Positions 9,043-17,861 of a DNA stretch of 64,000 bases are shown here, piece by piece (the first letter of the stretch is position 1; the number at the start of each line of letters is the position of its first letter). A program made the position numbers and the translations under genes. This stretch comes from Streptomyces sp. CB00455. GTDB lineage: Bacteria; Actinomycetota; Actinomycetes; Streptomycetales; Streptomycetaceae. The notes under the pieces were generated by a model. The model was not told the origin of the DNA. It made no database searches and saw only the letters and a program-made list of their open reading frames with translations. Location of the stretch: assembly GCF_001905445.1 (NCBI RefSeq), contig NZ_LIVQ01000009.1:1-64000 (forward strand), in the 5' to 3' direction.

Positions 9043-9262
9043 GCCGGACCCGGCCGGGCAGTCGGCTGGCGGACCAACGCGCGAGGCCCGGCGGGGCTCG
9101 CCCGGCGCGAACGCACGGCGGGGCGGGACGCCGGACGAGGCCGCACGGCGGGAGCGCACGGTGGGGCCTCGGGCGGGGTCGTGTGGTGTGGTGGCGGGCG
9201 GGTCGCGGGGGTGGCCGTGGCCGGCGGGGTGGGGCACCGCGGGGCCGGCTGTGCGCGGGTCC

Positions 9263-9883
9263 TCAAGGGGTGTAGCGGCCTGCGAACCAGGACGCGGCGG
9301 CCTGGGTGTGGAGGGGGAAGGCCAGTTCGGCCGGGGTGCGCAGGATGTGCCAGCCCGTGGTCTCGTGCGTGGGCGCCGGGGCGGGGAGGGTGGCGGTGGG
9401 CCGGAGCGGGAGGAGACCGAAGAGGAGGAGGTGACCCGCCGGAGAGCTGAGGGCGTCGGCGAGGGTGACCTCCGACGCGGGGGCCGTGATGCCGGTCTCC
9501 TCGCGGAGTTCGCGGACGACCGCGTCGCGCCAGTCCTCGCCGAAGTCGATGAAGCCGCCGGGGAGCGCGGTGCCGCCGAGGGCCGGTTCGATGGCGCGGG
9601 TGATGACGACGAGCCCGGTGCCCTCCGCGTCCTCTACCGGGAGGAGGGTGACGGCCACCGGAAGCGGGTTGCGGTAGGCGGTGGTCCCGCAGGAGGCGCA
9701 GGTGCGGGGCCAGGCGGGCGCGGCCGTGGCCGGGCCCGTAGCCGTAGCCGTAGCCGTGGACGGACCTGTGCCGGTAGCCGCGGCCGTGCCCGTGGACGGG
9801 CCCGTGGCGTACGGCGCCCCGCAGGTGGAGCAGTACGCGTGCGGGCCCTGGTGCGGTTGCGCGTTGCTGAGCTGTTCCGGCAT
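9263..9883 (-). CDS. Nudix hydrolase with N-terminal zinc ribbon
   Basis: 206-aa Nudix-family pyrophosphohydrolase. The Nudix box starts at Gly110 and reads GFIDFGEDWRDAVVRELREE then TGI, fitting Gx5Ex7REUxEExGU. A four-cysteine zinc ribbon (Cys18, Cys21, Cys62, Cys65) precedes it, as in NudC-like and related enzymes. Between the cysteine pairs is a Thr/Ala/Gly/Pro-rich repeat (TGPSTGTAAATGTG) that looks like a microsatellite expansion. ATG 9883 (MPEQLSN) is preferred to 9901. It is divergent from, and very close to, a VanX-like gene. The substrate cannot be told from sequence. Confidence 0.85.
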   Translation of the reverse strand: MPEQLSNAQPHQGPHAYCSTCGAPYATGPSTGTAAATGTGPSTATATATGPATAAPAWPRTCASCGTTAYRNPLPVAVTLLPVEDAEGTGLVVITRAIEPALGGTALPGGFIDFGEDWRDAVVRELREETGITAPASEVTLADALSSPAGHLLLFGLLPLRPTATLPAPAPTHETTGWHILRTPAELAFPLHTQAAASWFAGRYTP

Positions 9884-9912
9884 CCGGCGATGGTATGCCA
9901 AGGGGTATGCGG

Positions 9913-10695
9913 ATGACTGCTGTTGCGGGCGTACTGGTTCTGCTGACCGTGGCGGCCGGCGGGACGGCGGTCGCCGGGCACCCGGCGCAGCCCCGGCTGG
10001 GGCCGCCCCCGGTAGCGGCGGCCCGGTCCACCGCGCCGCGCGCGCCGGGGCCGGTGCCGGCGGCGCCGCGGGGATTCGTCTCGCTGCGCGAAGTGGATCC
10101 GAGCATTCGGCAGGACATGCGGTACGCCGGGGAGCGGAACTTCACCGGTGCGGTCGTGGACGGGTACGAGGAGCCGGTCTGTCTGCTGGCCCGGCCCGCG
10201 GCCCAGGCACTGCGGCGGGCGCAGCGGGGCTTGCTGCGGCGCGGGTACGTCCTGCGCGTGTACGACTGCTACCGGCCGCAGCGGGCGGTCGACCGGTTCG
10301 TGCGGTGGGCCGGTGAACCGGAGGGGCCCGGATCACGAAGAGCCAAGGCGGAGTTCTATCCCCACGTGGAGCGGAGCCGGCTGATCCCCGAGGGGTACAT
10401 CGCCGCGAGGTCCGGGCACAGCCGCGGGAGCACGGTCGACGTCACCCTGGAGGAGGTCCGCGGCCGGGCGGTGGACATGGGGACGGCCTTCGACTTCTTC
10501 GATCCCCTCTCGCACACGGATGATCCGCGGGTGACCGGCGCCGCCCGCGCCCACCGCCGGCTCCTGAGATCGGCGCTGGCCGAGCAGGGTTTCGTGAACC
10601 TGCCCGAGGAGTGGTGGCACTTCACCCTCACCCCCGAGGCGTTTCCCGGCACGCATTTCGATTTTCCCGTCGCTGTCGGCGCCGTCCGGCCGTGA
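9913..10695 (+). CDS. D-alanyl-D-alanine dipeptidase (VanX-like, M15D)
   Basis: 260-aa exported zinc peptidase of the VanX family, which cleaves D-Ala-D-Ala. Zinc ligands fit His169 and Asp176 in GHSRGSTVDVTL and His236 in EEWWHF, with catalytic Glu233. Arg121 in YDCYRPQ is the usual transition-state residue. An N-terminal hydrophobic segment (VAGVLVLLTVAAGG) is a signal peptide, so it likely acts on wall-derived dipeptide outside the membrane and is not by itself evidence of vancomycin resistance. ATG 9913 was chosen because AAGGGG lies 7 nt upstream; ATG 9895 and 9907 are alternatives. Confidence 0.88.
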   Translation: MTAVAGVLVLLTVAAGGTAVAGHPAQPRLGPPPVAAARSTAPRAPGPVPAAPRGFVSLREVDPSIRQDMRYAGERNFTGAVVDGYEEPVCLLARPAAQALRRAQRGLLRRGYVLRVYDCYRPQRAVDRFVRWAGEPEGPGSRRAKAEFYPHVERSRLIPEGYIAARSGHSRGSTVDVTLEEVRGRAVDMGTAFDFFDPLSHTDDPRVTGAARAHRRLLRSALAEQGFVNLPEEWWHFTLTPEAFPGTHFDFPVAVGAVRP

Positions 10696-10708
10696 GTACC
10701 GTGCCCGC

Positions 10709-11047
10709 ATGACTTTCGGTTCGTACGAGGAATTCTGGCCCTACTACGTCGCGATGCACGCGCGCGCCGCCACCCGCTGGGTGCATTGTGCCGGGACCCT
10801 GACCGGCCTCGCAGTGACCGCCTACGGGGTGGTGCGCGGGCGCAAGCGGTATCTGGCCGCGCTGCCGCTCATCGGGTACGGGACCGCGTGGCCGGCCCAC
10901 TTCCTGATCGAGAAGAACAATCCTGCCACCTTCGGCCATCCGGGGTGGTCGCTGCGCGGGGACGCGCAGATGATCCGGATGATGCTGACCGGCCGGGACG
11001 CGGAGCTGGACGAGATCGCCCGGAAGTGGCTCGCCGAGAACCGGTGA
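10709..11047 (+). CDS. Mpo1-like (DUF962) membrane protein
   Basis: 112-aa protein of the DUF962/Mpo1 family. It shows FWPYYVAMHARAATRWVHCAG with the conserved HxxxxxRxxH-type spacing, then hydrophobic helices and PAHFLIEKNNPATF. Eukaryotic Mpo1 is a lipid dioxygenase; for bacterial members the role is not established. It starts 13 nt after the VanX-like stop, suggesting cotranscription. Confidence 0.8.
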   Translation: MTFGSYEEFWPYYVAMHARAATRWVHCAGTLTGLAVTAYGVVRGRKRYLAALPLIGYGTAWPAHFLIEKNNPATFGHPGWSLRGDAQMIRMMLTGRDAELDEIARKWLAENR

Positions 11048-11072
11048 CCCCGTGCCCCACCCGTGACACACT

Positions 11073-11089
11073 CCTGACGATGCGTCAGG
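11073..11089 (+). promoter_or_regulatory. perfect palindromic operator upstream of OB-fold/thiolase pair
   Basis: CCTGACGATGCGTCAGG is a perfect 7-3-7 inverted repeat. A GTGACA (-35-like) at 11063 and a TATACG (-10-like) at 11090 flank it, so a bound repressor would block the promoter. The ATG in its centre is in frame with the downstream gene but is probably not the start. The binding protein is unknown; a TetR-type regulator is likely by shape. Confidence 0.55.
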
Positions 11090-11109
11090 TATACGGCTCG
11101 GGAGGGGTC

Positions 11110-11565
11110 TTGGCACAGACACGTACACCCGTCGTGAGCGGGTGGTTCACGGAGAGCGCGGCGGACGGCGGCTTCCGGCTGCTCGGCACCAGGTGTTCGG
11201 CCTGCGCCGCGGTGTTCTTCCCGCGGGAGGACGCGTACTGCCGCAATCCGCACTGTCCGGGCGGCGGTGAGCTCGCCGAGGTCCCGCTGTCCCGGCGCGG
11301 CCGGGTGTGGTCCTACACCGACGGGCACTACCGGCCGCCGGCGCCCTACGTGTCCGACCCGGATACGCCCTGGGAGCCGTACACGCTGGTCGCGGTGGAG
11401 CTGGAGGCCGAGGGGATGGTCGTGCTGGGGCAGGCGGCGCCCGGGGTGGGCGTCGGCGACCTGGCGGTCGGGATGGAGGTCGAGGTGGTGGGCGGCGTGC
11501 TGAACGAGGACGCCGGGACGGCCTGGACCACCTGGCGCTTCCGGCCGGTGGGAGGGGCCCGGTGA
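11110..11565 (+). CDS. Zn-ribbon OB-fold (DUF35) acyl-CoA-associated protein
   Basis: About 151 aa. An N-terminal rubredoxin-like zinc ribbon (CSAC ... CRNPHC) precedes an OB-fold (TLVAVELEAEGMVVLGQ). DUF35 proteins pair with thiolase-like proteins in steroid and fatty acid metabolism, where they form a complex. The next gene is such a thiolase and overlaps by 4 nt. The start is uncertain: ATG 11080 lies inside the palindromic operator, while TTG 11110 would give a near-leaderless message and begins LAQTRTPVVSGWF, the family-typical start. I prefer 11110. Confidence 0.8.
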   Translation: MAQTRTPVVSGWFTESAADGGFRLLGTRCSACAAVFFPREDAYCRNPHCPGGGELAEVPLSRRGRVWSYTDGHYRPPAPYVSDPDTPWEPYTLVAVELEAEGMVVLGQAAPGVGVGDLAVGMEVEVVGGVLNEDAGTAWTTWRFRPVGGAR

Positions 11566-12884
11566 GCGGCGAGGTCGCCGTCCTCGGCGCCGGGATGCAC
11601 CCCTGGGGCAAGTGGGGGCGCAGCTTCGTGGAGTACGGGCGGGCCGCCGCGCGGGAGGCGCTGGCCGATGCCGGGCTGGGCTGGGCTGACGTGCAGTCGA
11701 TCGTGGGTGCCGACACCGTGCGCTCGGGATACCCCGGCTACGTGGCCGGTGCGACCTTCGCCCGGGCGCTCGGCTGGCAGGGAGCACGGGTGACCAGCGT
11801 GTACGCGGCCTGCGCGTCCGGTGCGCAGGCCATCGGCGCGGCCCGGGCGCAGATCCTGGCCGGTCTGGCCGACGTCGTCCTGGTGGTGGGCGCGGACGCG
11901 GCGCCCAAGGGGTTCTTCGCCCCGGCGGGAGGCGAGCGGCCGGACGATCCGGACTGGCTTCGCTTCCGCGTGCTGGGCGCCACCAACCCGGCGTACTTCG
12001 CGTTGTACGCGCGCCGCCGGATGGCCGTGTACGGGGACACCACCGAGGACTTCGCCCGGGTCAAGGTGAAGAACGCGGCGGCCGGGGCGCTCAACCCGAA
12101 CGCCCGCTACCGCAAGGCCGTCACCCCCGGGGAGGTCGCGGCGTCGGCGGTCGTCGCCGATCCGCTGCGGCTGCTCGACATCTGTGCCACCTCCGACGGG
12201 GGCGCGGCGCTGGTGCTGACGAGCATGGACTTCGCGCGGGCGCGCGGCGTGACGGCTCCGGTGCGGATCCGGGCCGTCTCGACGGTGACGCCGACCTATC
12301 CGCGGACGGTGCTGGACCTGCCGGACATCGCGACCGACTCGACGGTGGGCGCCCGGGCAGACTCAGCCGGTGGTGCGGGTGCCGGTACCGGTTTCGATGC
12401 GGCTGCCGGTGCCGGTGCGGGTGCCGATTGCGGAGCCGGTGCCAGTTGCGGGCCGGGTTCCGGAGCGCTCCCCGGCGCGGGCTCCGGCACGGCCACCCGT
12501 TCGTTCCGGTCCTCGATCGCGCGCGCCGCCTACGAGGAGGCGGGGCTGGGCCCGGAGGACCTCTCGCTCGCCGAGGTGTACGACCTGTCCACCGCCTTGG
12601 AGCTGGAGTGGTACGAGGACATCGGCCTGTGCGGCGAGGGCGCGGGCGCCGAGCTCCTCCGCGAGGGCGCGACCGCCCTCGCAGGGCGGATCCCCGTCAA
12701 CACCAGCGGCGGCCTGGCCTCGTTCGGGGAGGCGGTACCGGCCCAGGCCATCGCCCAGGTCTGTGAGCTGACGTGGCAGCTGCGCGGTACGGCCGGGGAC
12801 CGGCAGGTGCCCGGCGCGCGAACCGGGATCACCGCCAACCAGGGCTTGTTCGGACACGGCTCGGCGGTCGTCGTGGTGCGCTGA
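11562..12884 (+). CDS. thiolase-family (lipid-transfer-type) protein
   Basis: 440-aa thiolase of the SCP2/lipid-transfer clade. The nucleophilic Cys84 lies in YAACASGAQA, and C-terminal signatures NTSGGLASFGEAVPA and GLFGHGSA are present. GTG 11562 overlaps the stop of the OB-fold gene (GTGA) and follows GGAGGGG. Its partner is the preceding DUF35 protein; together they may act in retro-Claisen cleavage of a beta-keto acyl-CoA. Residues about 263-310 are an insert rich in Gly, Ala and Ser (GAGAGTGF, GAGASCGPGSG) that interrupts the C-terminal half and is probably a species-specific expansion. Confidence 0.85.
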   Translation: MSGEVAVLGAGMHPWGKWGRSFVEYGRAAAREALADAGLGWADVQSIVGADTVRSGYPGYVAGATFARALGWQGARVTSVYAACASGAQAIGAARAQILAGLADVVLVVGADAAPKGFFAPAGGERPDDPDWLRFRVLGATNPAYFALYARRRMAVYGDTTEDFARVKVKNAAAGALNPNARYRKAVTPGEVAASAVVADPLRLLDICATSDGGAALVLTSMDFARARGVTAPVRIRAVSTVTPTYPRTVLDLPDIATDSTVGARADSAGGAGAGTGFDAAAGAGAGADCGAGASCGPGSGALPGAGSGTATRSFRSSIARAAYEEAGLGPEDLSLAEVYDLSTALELEWYEDIGLCGEGAGAELLREGATALAGRIPVNTSGGLASFGEAVPAQAIAQVCELTWQLRGTAGDRQVPGARTGITANQGLFGHGSAVVVVR

Positions 12885-13000
12885 GCCGCGGTGACCAGCG
12901 GGTGTTGTCCGGACGCTTGACGGCCTCCGGCGGCGGGTTCACACTCGCTCCACGGTCCCGCGCGCGCCGTTACGGGACACCCGAACCCCCCACGAGAGCT

Positions 13001-13036
13001 GCGGTCCGTACCCCAGTCGGCGGGGGTACGGGCCGC
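13001..13036 (+). terminator. hairpin terminator between thiolase and conservon
   Basis: GCGG-T-CCGTACCCC pairs with GGGGTACGG-G-CCGC: 9 bp, one mismatch, then 4 bp, around an 8-nt loop. It lies between convergent transcription units and could serve both. Confidence 0.6.
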
Positions 13037-13092
13037 CTCCGTGTCCGCCCCGCCGGCGGGTGGGACGGGCCCGCGACCGCGAAGGGACCGGT

Positions 13093-13719
13093 TCAGGCGT
13101 CCGCCGTCAGGCTCCGGCGCCGCGCCCGTGCCAGCGACATCGCGTGCTCCACGACGCCGACGAGCACGTCCTTCACGGATTCCCGGTCCCGGGCGTCGCA
13201 CAGCAGCACGGGCACCCCGGGATCGAGGTCGAGTGCCTCCCGTACGGTCACCACGGGGTGCCGGTCCGCCCCGTCGAAGCAGTTGACCGCGACGACGAAG
13301 GGGATCCCGCGCCGTTCGAAGTAGTCGACGGCGGCGAAGCAGTCGGCGAGGCGGCGGGTGTCCGCAAGGACCACGGCGCCGAGCGAGCCCTGGGCCAGCT
13401 CGTCCCACAGGAACCAGAAACGGTCCTGGCCGGGCGTGCCGAAGAGGTACAGGACCAGGTCCTCGCGCAGTGTGATGCGCCCGAAGTCCATGGCCACGGT
13501 CGTGGTGTTCTTGCCCTCCACCCCTTCTGTGTCGTCGATGCCGATGCCCGGCTCCGAGAGCCGTTCCTCGGTCCGCAGCGGTCTGATCTCGCTGACCGCA
13601 CTGACCAGGGTGGTCTTGCCCACCCCGAAGCCGCCCGCGACCAGGATCTTCAGGGTCAGCGGCTCGACCGGCGACACGGCGTGCATGGCACCGGTGCGAC
13701 TAGAGCGCCCGAAGGCCAT
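13093..13719 (-). CDS. cvnD: conservon small GTPase CvnD
   Basis: 208-aa Ras/MglA-like GTP-binding protein, the last gene of the conservon. G1 is GGFGVGKTT (Lys35), a switch segment MDFGRI and DxxG-like GTPGQDRF follow, and NCFDG replaces the usual NKxD. CvnD proteins are thought to signal from the sensor CvnA to downstream targets that differ between conservons. It overlaps cvnC by 20 nt, showing tight coupling. S. coelicolor has many conservons; I cannot say which one this matches. Confidence 0.92.
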   Translation of the reverse strand: MAFGRSSRTGAMHAVSPVEPLTLKILVAGGFGVGKTTLVSAVSEIRPLRTEERLSEPGIGIDDTEGVEGKNTTTVAMDFGRITLREDLVLYLFGTPGQDRFWFLWDELAQGSLGAVVLADTRRLADCFAAVDYFERRGIPFVVAVNCFDGADRHPVVTVREALDLDPGVPVLLCDARDRESVKDVLVGVVEHAMSLARARRRSLTADA

Positions 13720-14140
13720 CGATCACCTCACGCAGAATGGATTCATCGGGCAGTTCGGCCGGGGGTACCGGCCGGGTCACGCGGACCAGTTCGTCGTCGA
13801 CCAGATCCCCTATCAGGACACGGACGACACCGACCGCGAGGTCGAGCTCCGCCGCCAGTTCGGCGACCGACTGGGGCTTGTCGCGGCACATCCCCAGGAT
13901 GTGGGCGTGCTCCGGGGACAGGGTCATGTCCCAGACCGGGTCCTCGGCCGCCGTCTCGGCGACGACCAGGGCGATCAGGTCGAGCCGGTGCTGCCCCGCG
14001 TGGCTGGTCCGGCCGCGGGTCATCGCGTACGGGCGGACGACGGGACCCGCTTCGTCGTCGAACCAGTGCCCCGGGTCGGGGGCGGGGGCTCGGTCCCCGG
14101 CCGCGGTGGGGGCGTGGTGGTCCTGGCCTGGATCGCTCAT
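13700..14140 (-). CDS. cvnC: conservon DUF742 protein CvnC
   Basis: 146-aa DUF742 protein. The N-terminus is acidic and proline-rich, then comes VRPYAMTRGRT, typical of the family, and a winged-helix-like region (PQSVAELAAELDLAVGVVRVLIGDLVDDELV). It is fixed between cvnB and cvnD in conservons and is thought to bridge the roadblock protein and the GTPase. ATG 14140 starts 11 nt after the cvnB stop. Confidence 0.92.
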   Translation of the reverse strand: MSDPGQDHHAPTAAGDRAPAPDPGHWFDDEAGPVVRPYAMTRGRTSHAGQHRLDLIALVVAETAAEDPVWDMTLSPEHAHILGMCRDKPQSVAELAAELDLAVGVVRVLIGDLVDDELVRVTRPVPPAELPDESILREVIDGLRAL

Positions 14141-14150
14141 GCCGTCCGTC

Positions 14151-14588
14151 TCACCCTCCGGCTGGCAGCCCGGTGCGCGGGGCGATGGCCAGGTGGTCGC
14201 CCACTCGCTTGACCATGAGGGTCATCTCGTACGCGACCTGGCCGACGTCGGACTCGGCGTCGGCCAGGACGGCCAGGCAGCTGCCGTCGCCGGCGGCCAT
14301 GACGAAGAGGAACGCCTCGTCGAGTTCGACCACGGTCTGGCGGACCGTGCCCGCTTCGAAGTGCCGGCCGACGCCCTTGGCCAGGCTGTGGAAGCCGGAG
14401 GCGACCGCCGCCAGGTGCTCGCTGTCCTCGCGGGTGAGGTCCTTGGAGCTGCCGGTGGGCAGGCCGTCACCGGAGAGGACCACCGCCTTGCGGATGGAGC
14501 CGACCTTGTCGACGAGTTCGTCGAGGAGCCAGTTGAGCGGGCCGGAGCCGCGGCTCCTGGTGTCGTTCCCGGTCTGCGGTGCGGTCAT
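14151..14588 (-). CDS. cvnB: conservon roadblock/LC7 protein CvnB
   Basis: 145-aa roadblock/LC7 domain protein. The core LNWLLDELVDKVGSIRKAVV and LSGDGLPTGSSKDL is standard for bacterial MglB-like proteins that regulate small GTPases. The ATG overlaps the cvnA stop (ATGA), so translation is coupled. By analogy with MglB it may act as a GTPase-activating or scaffold subunit for CvnD. Confidence 0.92.
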   Translation of the reverse strand: MTAPQTGNDTRSRGSGPLNWLLDELVDKVGSIRKAVVLSGDGLPTGSSKDLTREDSEHLAAVASGFHSLAKGVGRHFEAGTVRQTVVELDEAFLFVMAAGDGSCLAVLADAESDVGQVAYEMTLMVKRVGDHLAIAPRTGLPAGG

Positions 14589-17476
14589 CGACCGTCCCCT
14601 TCGTTCTTGTTCGCCAGGCCGCCGGCGGCGGGGGTGCCTGCCTCGGTCTCGGACTGCTGCTGTGCGTGCTGGTTGCGGCCGGCCGTCCAGCCGCGCTGGA
14701 GTGCGGACATGCGCGTGCGTACGTCGTCCGCGTCCCGGTCGGCCACCGGGTCGGTGGCCGGGGCGTCGGGTGCGGGCGCCGCGACGTTCTTGAGCTGGGG
14801 GGCCAGGCTGGCCTGGCGGACCCGGCGGGGCAGCGCGCCGCTGCCCGGGGCGGGCGCGGCAGGGGCGGCGGGCGCCGCGGCCCTGACCGCGGGCCGGGCG
14901 CCGGACGCCGTCGCGGAGGCGGGCGCGGAGGCGGGCCGGGGGGCCTCGGGGGCCGGGCGCGGCTCCACCCGGCGGCCGTGTTCGGCGACCAGGGTCGGGG
15001 TGGGGCGGCGGCGAGGCAGGGGGATGGCGCCCGGGGAGCGCACGCCGTCGGGGCGGGGCGCCTCGGGGGCCGGGCGCTGGGTGTCGAGGCGGACCGGGCC
15101 GGTGGGGGCGAGCGGCTCGCGTTCGCCGCCGCGCGGGCCGCCCCGCTCCGTGTGCCGGTCGGCGCGGCGATCCCGGTCGCGGTCCCGTTCGCGGTGGCGG
15201 TCGTTGTGCGGCATCCGGTCGGCGGGGCGCAGGCCGAGCAGGGCGCTGCGCGGGGTGCCGCTCGGCGGGGTCTCGTCGTCGAGCGTGGCCATGGCCGGGC
15301 GGGCGCCGGTCCCGGTGATGCCGGGGCTGCCGGCGGCGGGCCCGGCCGGGGTGGCGGGGCCGGCCTCCAGGGGGTCGGCCGGGTCCAGGCCGAGGACGTC
15401 GACCGGGGCTTCGAGCTCGACGGGACCGCGCAGTTCGGCCGGACCGCGCAGTTCGGCAGCAGGCAGCGGGCGGGCAGAGGGGGGCCGCCCGACGGCGGCG
15501 GGCGCGGGCCGCGCCGAGGTGGTCCGGCCGGGCCGCCCCGCCTGGGGGCCGTCCAGGCGCAGGCCCGTGCCGTTGGTCTCGGGAGCGTCCGTCAGCAGGG
15601 CCACCGGGAGGAAGACCACCGCGGTGGTGCCGCCGTACGGGCTGGGCTGGAGGACGACCTTGACGTGGTGGCGCTGGGCGAGGCGGCTGACGACGAACAG
15701 GCCGAGGCGGTCGGTGTCGGAGAGTTCGAACTCGGGGGTTTCGGCGAGCCGGAGGTTGGCGTCGAGCAGCGCCTCCGGGTTCATGCCGAGGCCGCGGTCG
15801 TGGATCTCCAGGGTGAAGCCGTTGGCGACGCGTTCGCCGTGCACCTGGACGGCGGTGTGCGGCGGGGAGAACACGGTGGCGTTCTCCAGGAGTTCGGCTA
15901 TGAGGTGGGTGACGTCGGCGACGGCGGGGCCCGCTATGCCGATGCGGGGCAGCCGGCGCACCTCGATGCGCTCGTAGTCCTCGACCTCGGCGACAGCGGC
16001 CCGTACGACGTCCATCAGCTGGACGGGTTTGCGCCACTGGCGGGAGGGGGCGGCTCCGGAGAGGATCACCAGGCCCTCGGCGTGGCGGCGCATGCGGGTG
16101 GTCATGTGGTCGAGGCGGAAGAGGTCGGCGAGCTCCTCGGTGTCCTCCGTGCGGCGTTCCATGGTGTCGAGGAGCGTCAGCTGGCGGTGCAGGAGCACCT
16201 GGTTGCGGCGGGCCAGGTTGACGAACACCTCGGCGACGCCGCGGCGCAGCTCGGCCTGTTTGACGGCGGCCTCGACGGCGGCGCGCTGGAGGGTGTTGAG
16301 GGCCTGGCCGACCTGGCCGACCTCGTCCTTCTCGTATTCCAGGCGCGGGGCCTCGGTCTCCACGTCGATGTGCTCGCCGGCGGCGAGCCGGCGCATCACG
16401 CCCGGCAGCCGGACGCCGGAGGCCTCGTGGGCCTCCTTGCGGAGGCGGGAGAGGTCGCGGATCAGGTCGCGGCCGATGCGCACGGAGAGGATCAGGGAGA
16501 CGATCAGGGCGATGAAGCCGAGGATCCCGGCGACGGCGGCCTGGAGCAGGACGCCCATGGCGACGGGCTCGACGCGTTTTTGGTAGCGGTCACCGGCGTC
16601 GGTGCCCATGGCGGCGAGGTCGTCGAGGACCTTGGTGGCGGCCTCGTCCCACTGGGCGGCGGTGACGCCGCGCGGGTTCTTGCCCGCGCCGCCGGCGAGG
16701 AAGCGCTCCTCCGCGTCGCGCAGTGGCTTGGTGTCGGCGCCCGCCCAGTACTGCTGGAAGCGTTCGCGTTCGGCGGGCGGGAGGACCGCGAGGTTCAGCT
16801 CGTAGAGCAGGGTGCGGTTCGCAGCGAAGTCGGACACGTGGCGGACGTCGGCGGGGCTGACGTTGCGGGCGGCGAGCGCGGAGGCGACGACGGCGTCCTC
16901 GCGGGAGAGGACCTCGCGGGCACGGGTGATGCCGACGAGGGCGCGGCCCTGTTTGTCCATCTCGACGTTCTCCAGCGCGTGGAGGTTGGCGAGGAACTCG
17001 TAGCAGGGGTCGACGAGGCGGCCGTAGAGGTCCAGTGCCTGGCCGGGGTCGAGGGCGTTCTGGTCGACGGAGCGGCGCAGGGCTCCGATGCCGTGGAAGG
17101 CGGCGAGGATGGAGCGCAGGCGACGGGCGTTCTGGGGGCTCAGCTCGTCGGCGACCTCGGGGTCGCGGGCGCTCGCGGTGATCTGTCCGACGGCTTCGTC
17201 GGTGGCGGCGCGGCGTTTGGCGAGCTCGGTGGTGGCGGTGGAGGCGCGGGGGTCGCCGAGGACGACGAGGGTCTGGCGGCGCTCCTTCTGGATGACGCGG
17301 ACGACGTCCTCGATGGGGTAGCCGACCTTGTCGATGACATAGGCGACGTCGAGGAGTTGGACGGCCTGGCGGCCGGTGATGACCGTCGCGAAGGCCCAGA
17401 GGCCGGTCAGGGAGATGAGCGGCACAAGGAGCAACGCCACGATCTTCCGGCGGATCGACTTCCCGCGAAAGCGCAT
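14585..17476 (-). CDS. cvnA: conservon sensor histidine kinase-like CvnA
   Basis: 963-aa membrane sensor. A first membrane helix (residues about 10-32) precedes a nitrate/nitrite-sensor-type (NIT) extracellular helical domain, a second helix near residues 305-330 (ILGFIALIVSLIL), a HAMP linker and a HATPase_c domain near 500-630 with N-box LIAELLENATVFSP and G-box GLGMNP. No ordinary HisKA phosphoacceptor is obvious, as in other CvnA proteins. The last ~320 residues are Pro/Arg/Ala-rich and probably disordered. It is the promoter-proximal gene of the operon cvnA-B-C-D, all linked by overlaps or short gaps. Confidence 0.93.
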   Translation of the reverse strand: MRFRGKSIRRKIVALLLVPLISLTGLWAFATVITGRQAVQLLDVAYVIDKVGYPIEDVVRVIQKERRQTLVVLGDPRASTATTELAKRRAATDEAVGQITASARDPEVADELSPQNARRLRSILAAFHGIGALRRSVDQNALDPGQALDLYGRLVDPCYEFLANLHALENVEMDKQGRALVGITRAREVLSREDAVVASALAARNVSPADVRHVSDFAANRTLLYELNLAVLPPAERERFQQYWAGADTKPLRDAEERFLAGGAGKNPRGVTAAQWDEAATKVLDDLAAMGTDAGDRYQKRVEPVAMGVLLQAAVAGILGFIALIVSLILSVRIGRDLIRDLSRLRKEAHEASGVRLPGVMRRLAAGEHIDVETEAPRLEYEKDEVGQVGQALNTLQRAAVEAAVKQAELRRGVAEVFVNLARRNQVLLHRQLTLLDTMERRTEDTEELADLFRLDHMTTRMRRHAEGLVILSGAAPSRQWRKPVQLMDVVRAAVAEVEDYERIEVRRLPRIGIAGPAVADVTHLIAELLENATVFSPPHTAVQVHGERVANGFTLEIHDRGLGMNPEALLDANLRLAETPEFELSDTDRLGLFVVSRLAQRHHVKVVLQPSPYGGTTAVVFLPVALLTDAPETNGTGLRLDGPQAGRPGRTTSARPAPAAVGRPPSARPLPAAELRGPAELRGPVELEAPVDVLGLDPADPLEAGPATPAGPAAGSPGITGTGARPAMATLDDETPPSGTPRSALLGLRPADRMPHNDRHRERDRDRDRRADRHTERGGPRGGEREPLAPTGPVRLDTQRPAPEAPRPDGVRSPGAIPLPRRRPTPTLVAEHGRRVEPRPAPEAPRPASAPASATASGARPAVRAAAPAAPAAPAPGSGALPRRVRQASLAPQLKNVAAPAPDAPATDPVADRDADDVRTRMSALQRGWTAGRNQHAQQQSETEAGTPAAGGLANKNEGDGR

Positions 17477-17861
17477 GGCCTCCCCAGCCTCCCCCAGCTC
17501 AACCCCGTTGCCGGGAATGGGTGTTCTGTCATTTCAAACGGCGTGAGCCTACTACTGACGGGGAGCGCCTTCGAAGGCATGTCCGGGCATTTTCGGCCGG
17601 GCCTCAGGGTGAAGATCACGAGTTGTCCGGTACTTCCGGTCACGTCCGGCCCGATATGCGGCAGATGACACCTGGTGGGGTGTCGATTACCGCAACAGGA
17701 TGGATGGCTGGAATTGTTCGTTCCGCGATCATCGGGGTGTGGTGAAGTCGGTGATGCGGGAATCTCCCGGCGCCGCCGGACGTCTTTCTGTTCAGGGGAG
17801 CGCGTTGGGGTAGACGTCGTGGAGTAGGCACGGCGAACCGCGCGGCGGGGAGTGAGCGGAC

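Noticed and set aside
3748..9237. Minus-strand open frame of over 1800 codons
   Set aside because: It runs across parts of three supported genes (two in the same direction but another frame, GH31 antisense). The product is Arg/Pro-rich without domains, the usual artefact of GC-rich third positions.
9913..10695. VanX-like gene as a vancomycin resistance determinant
   Set aside because: No vanH, vanA or vanRS genes nearby; it has a signal peptide and looks like a wall-recycling dipeptidase.
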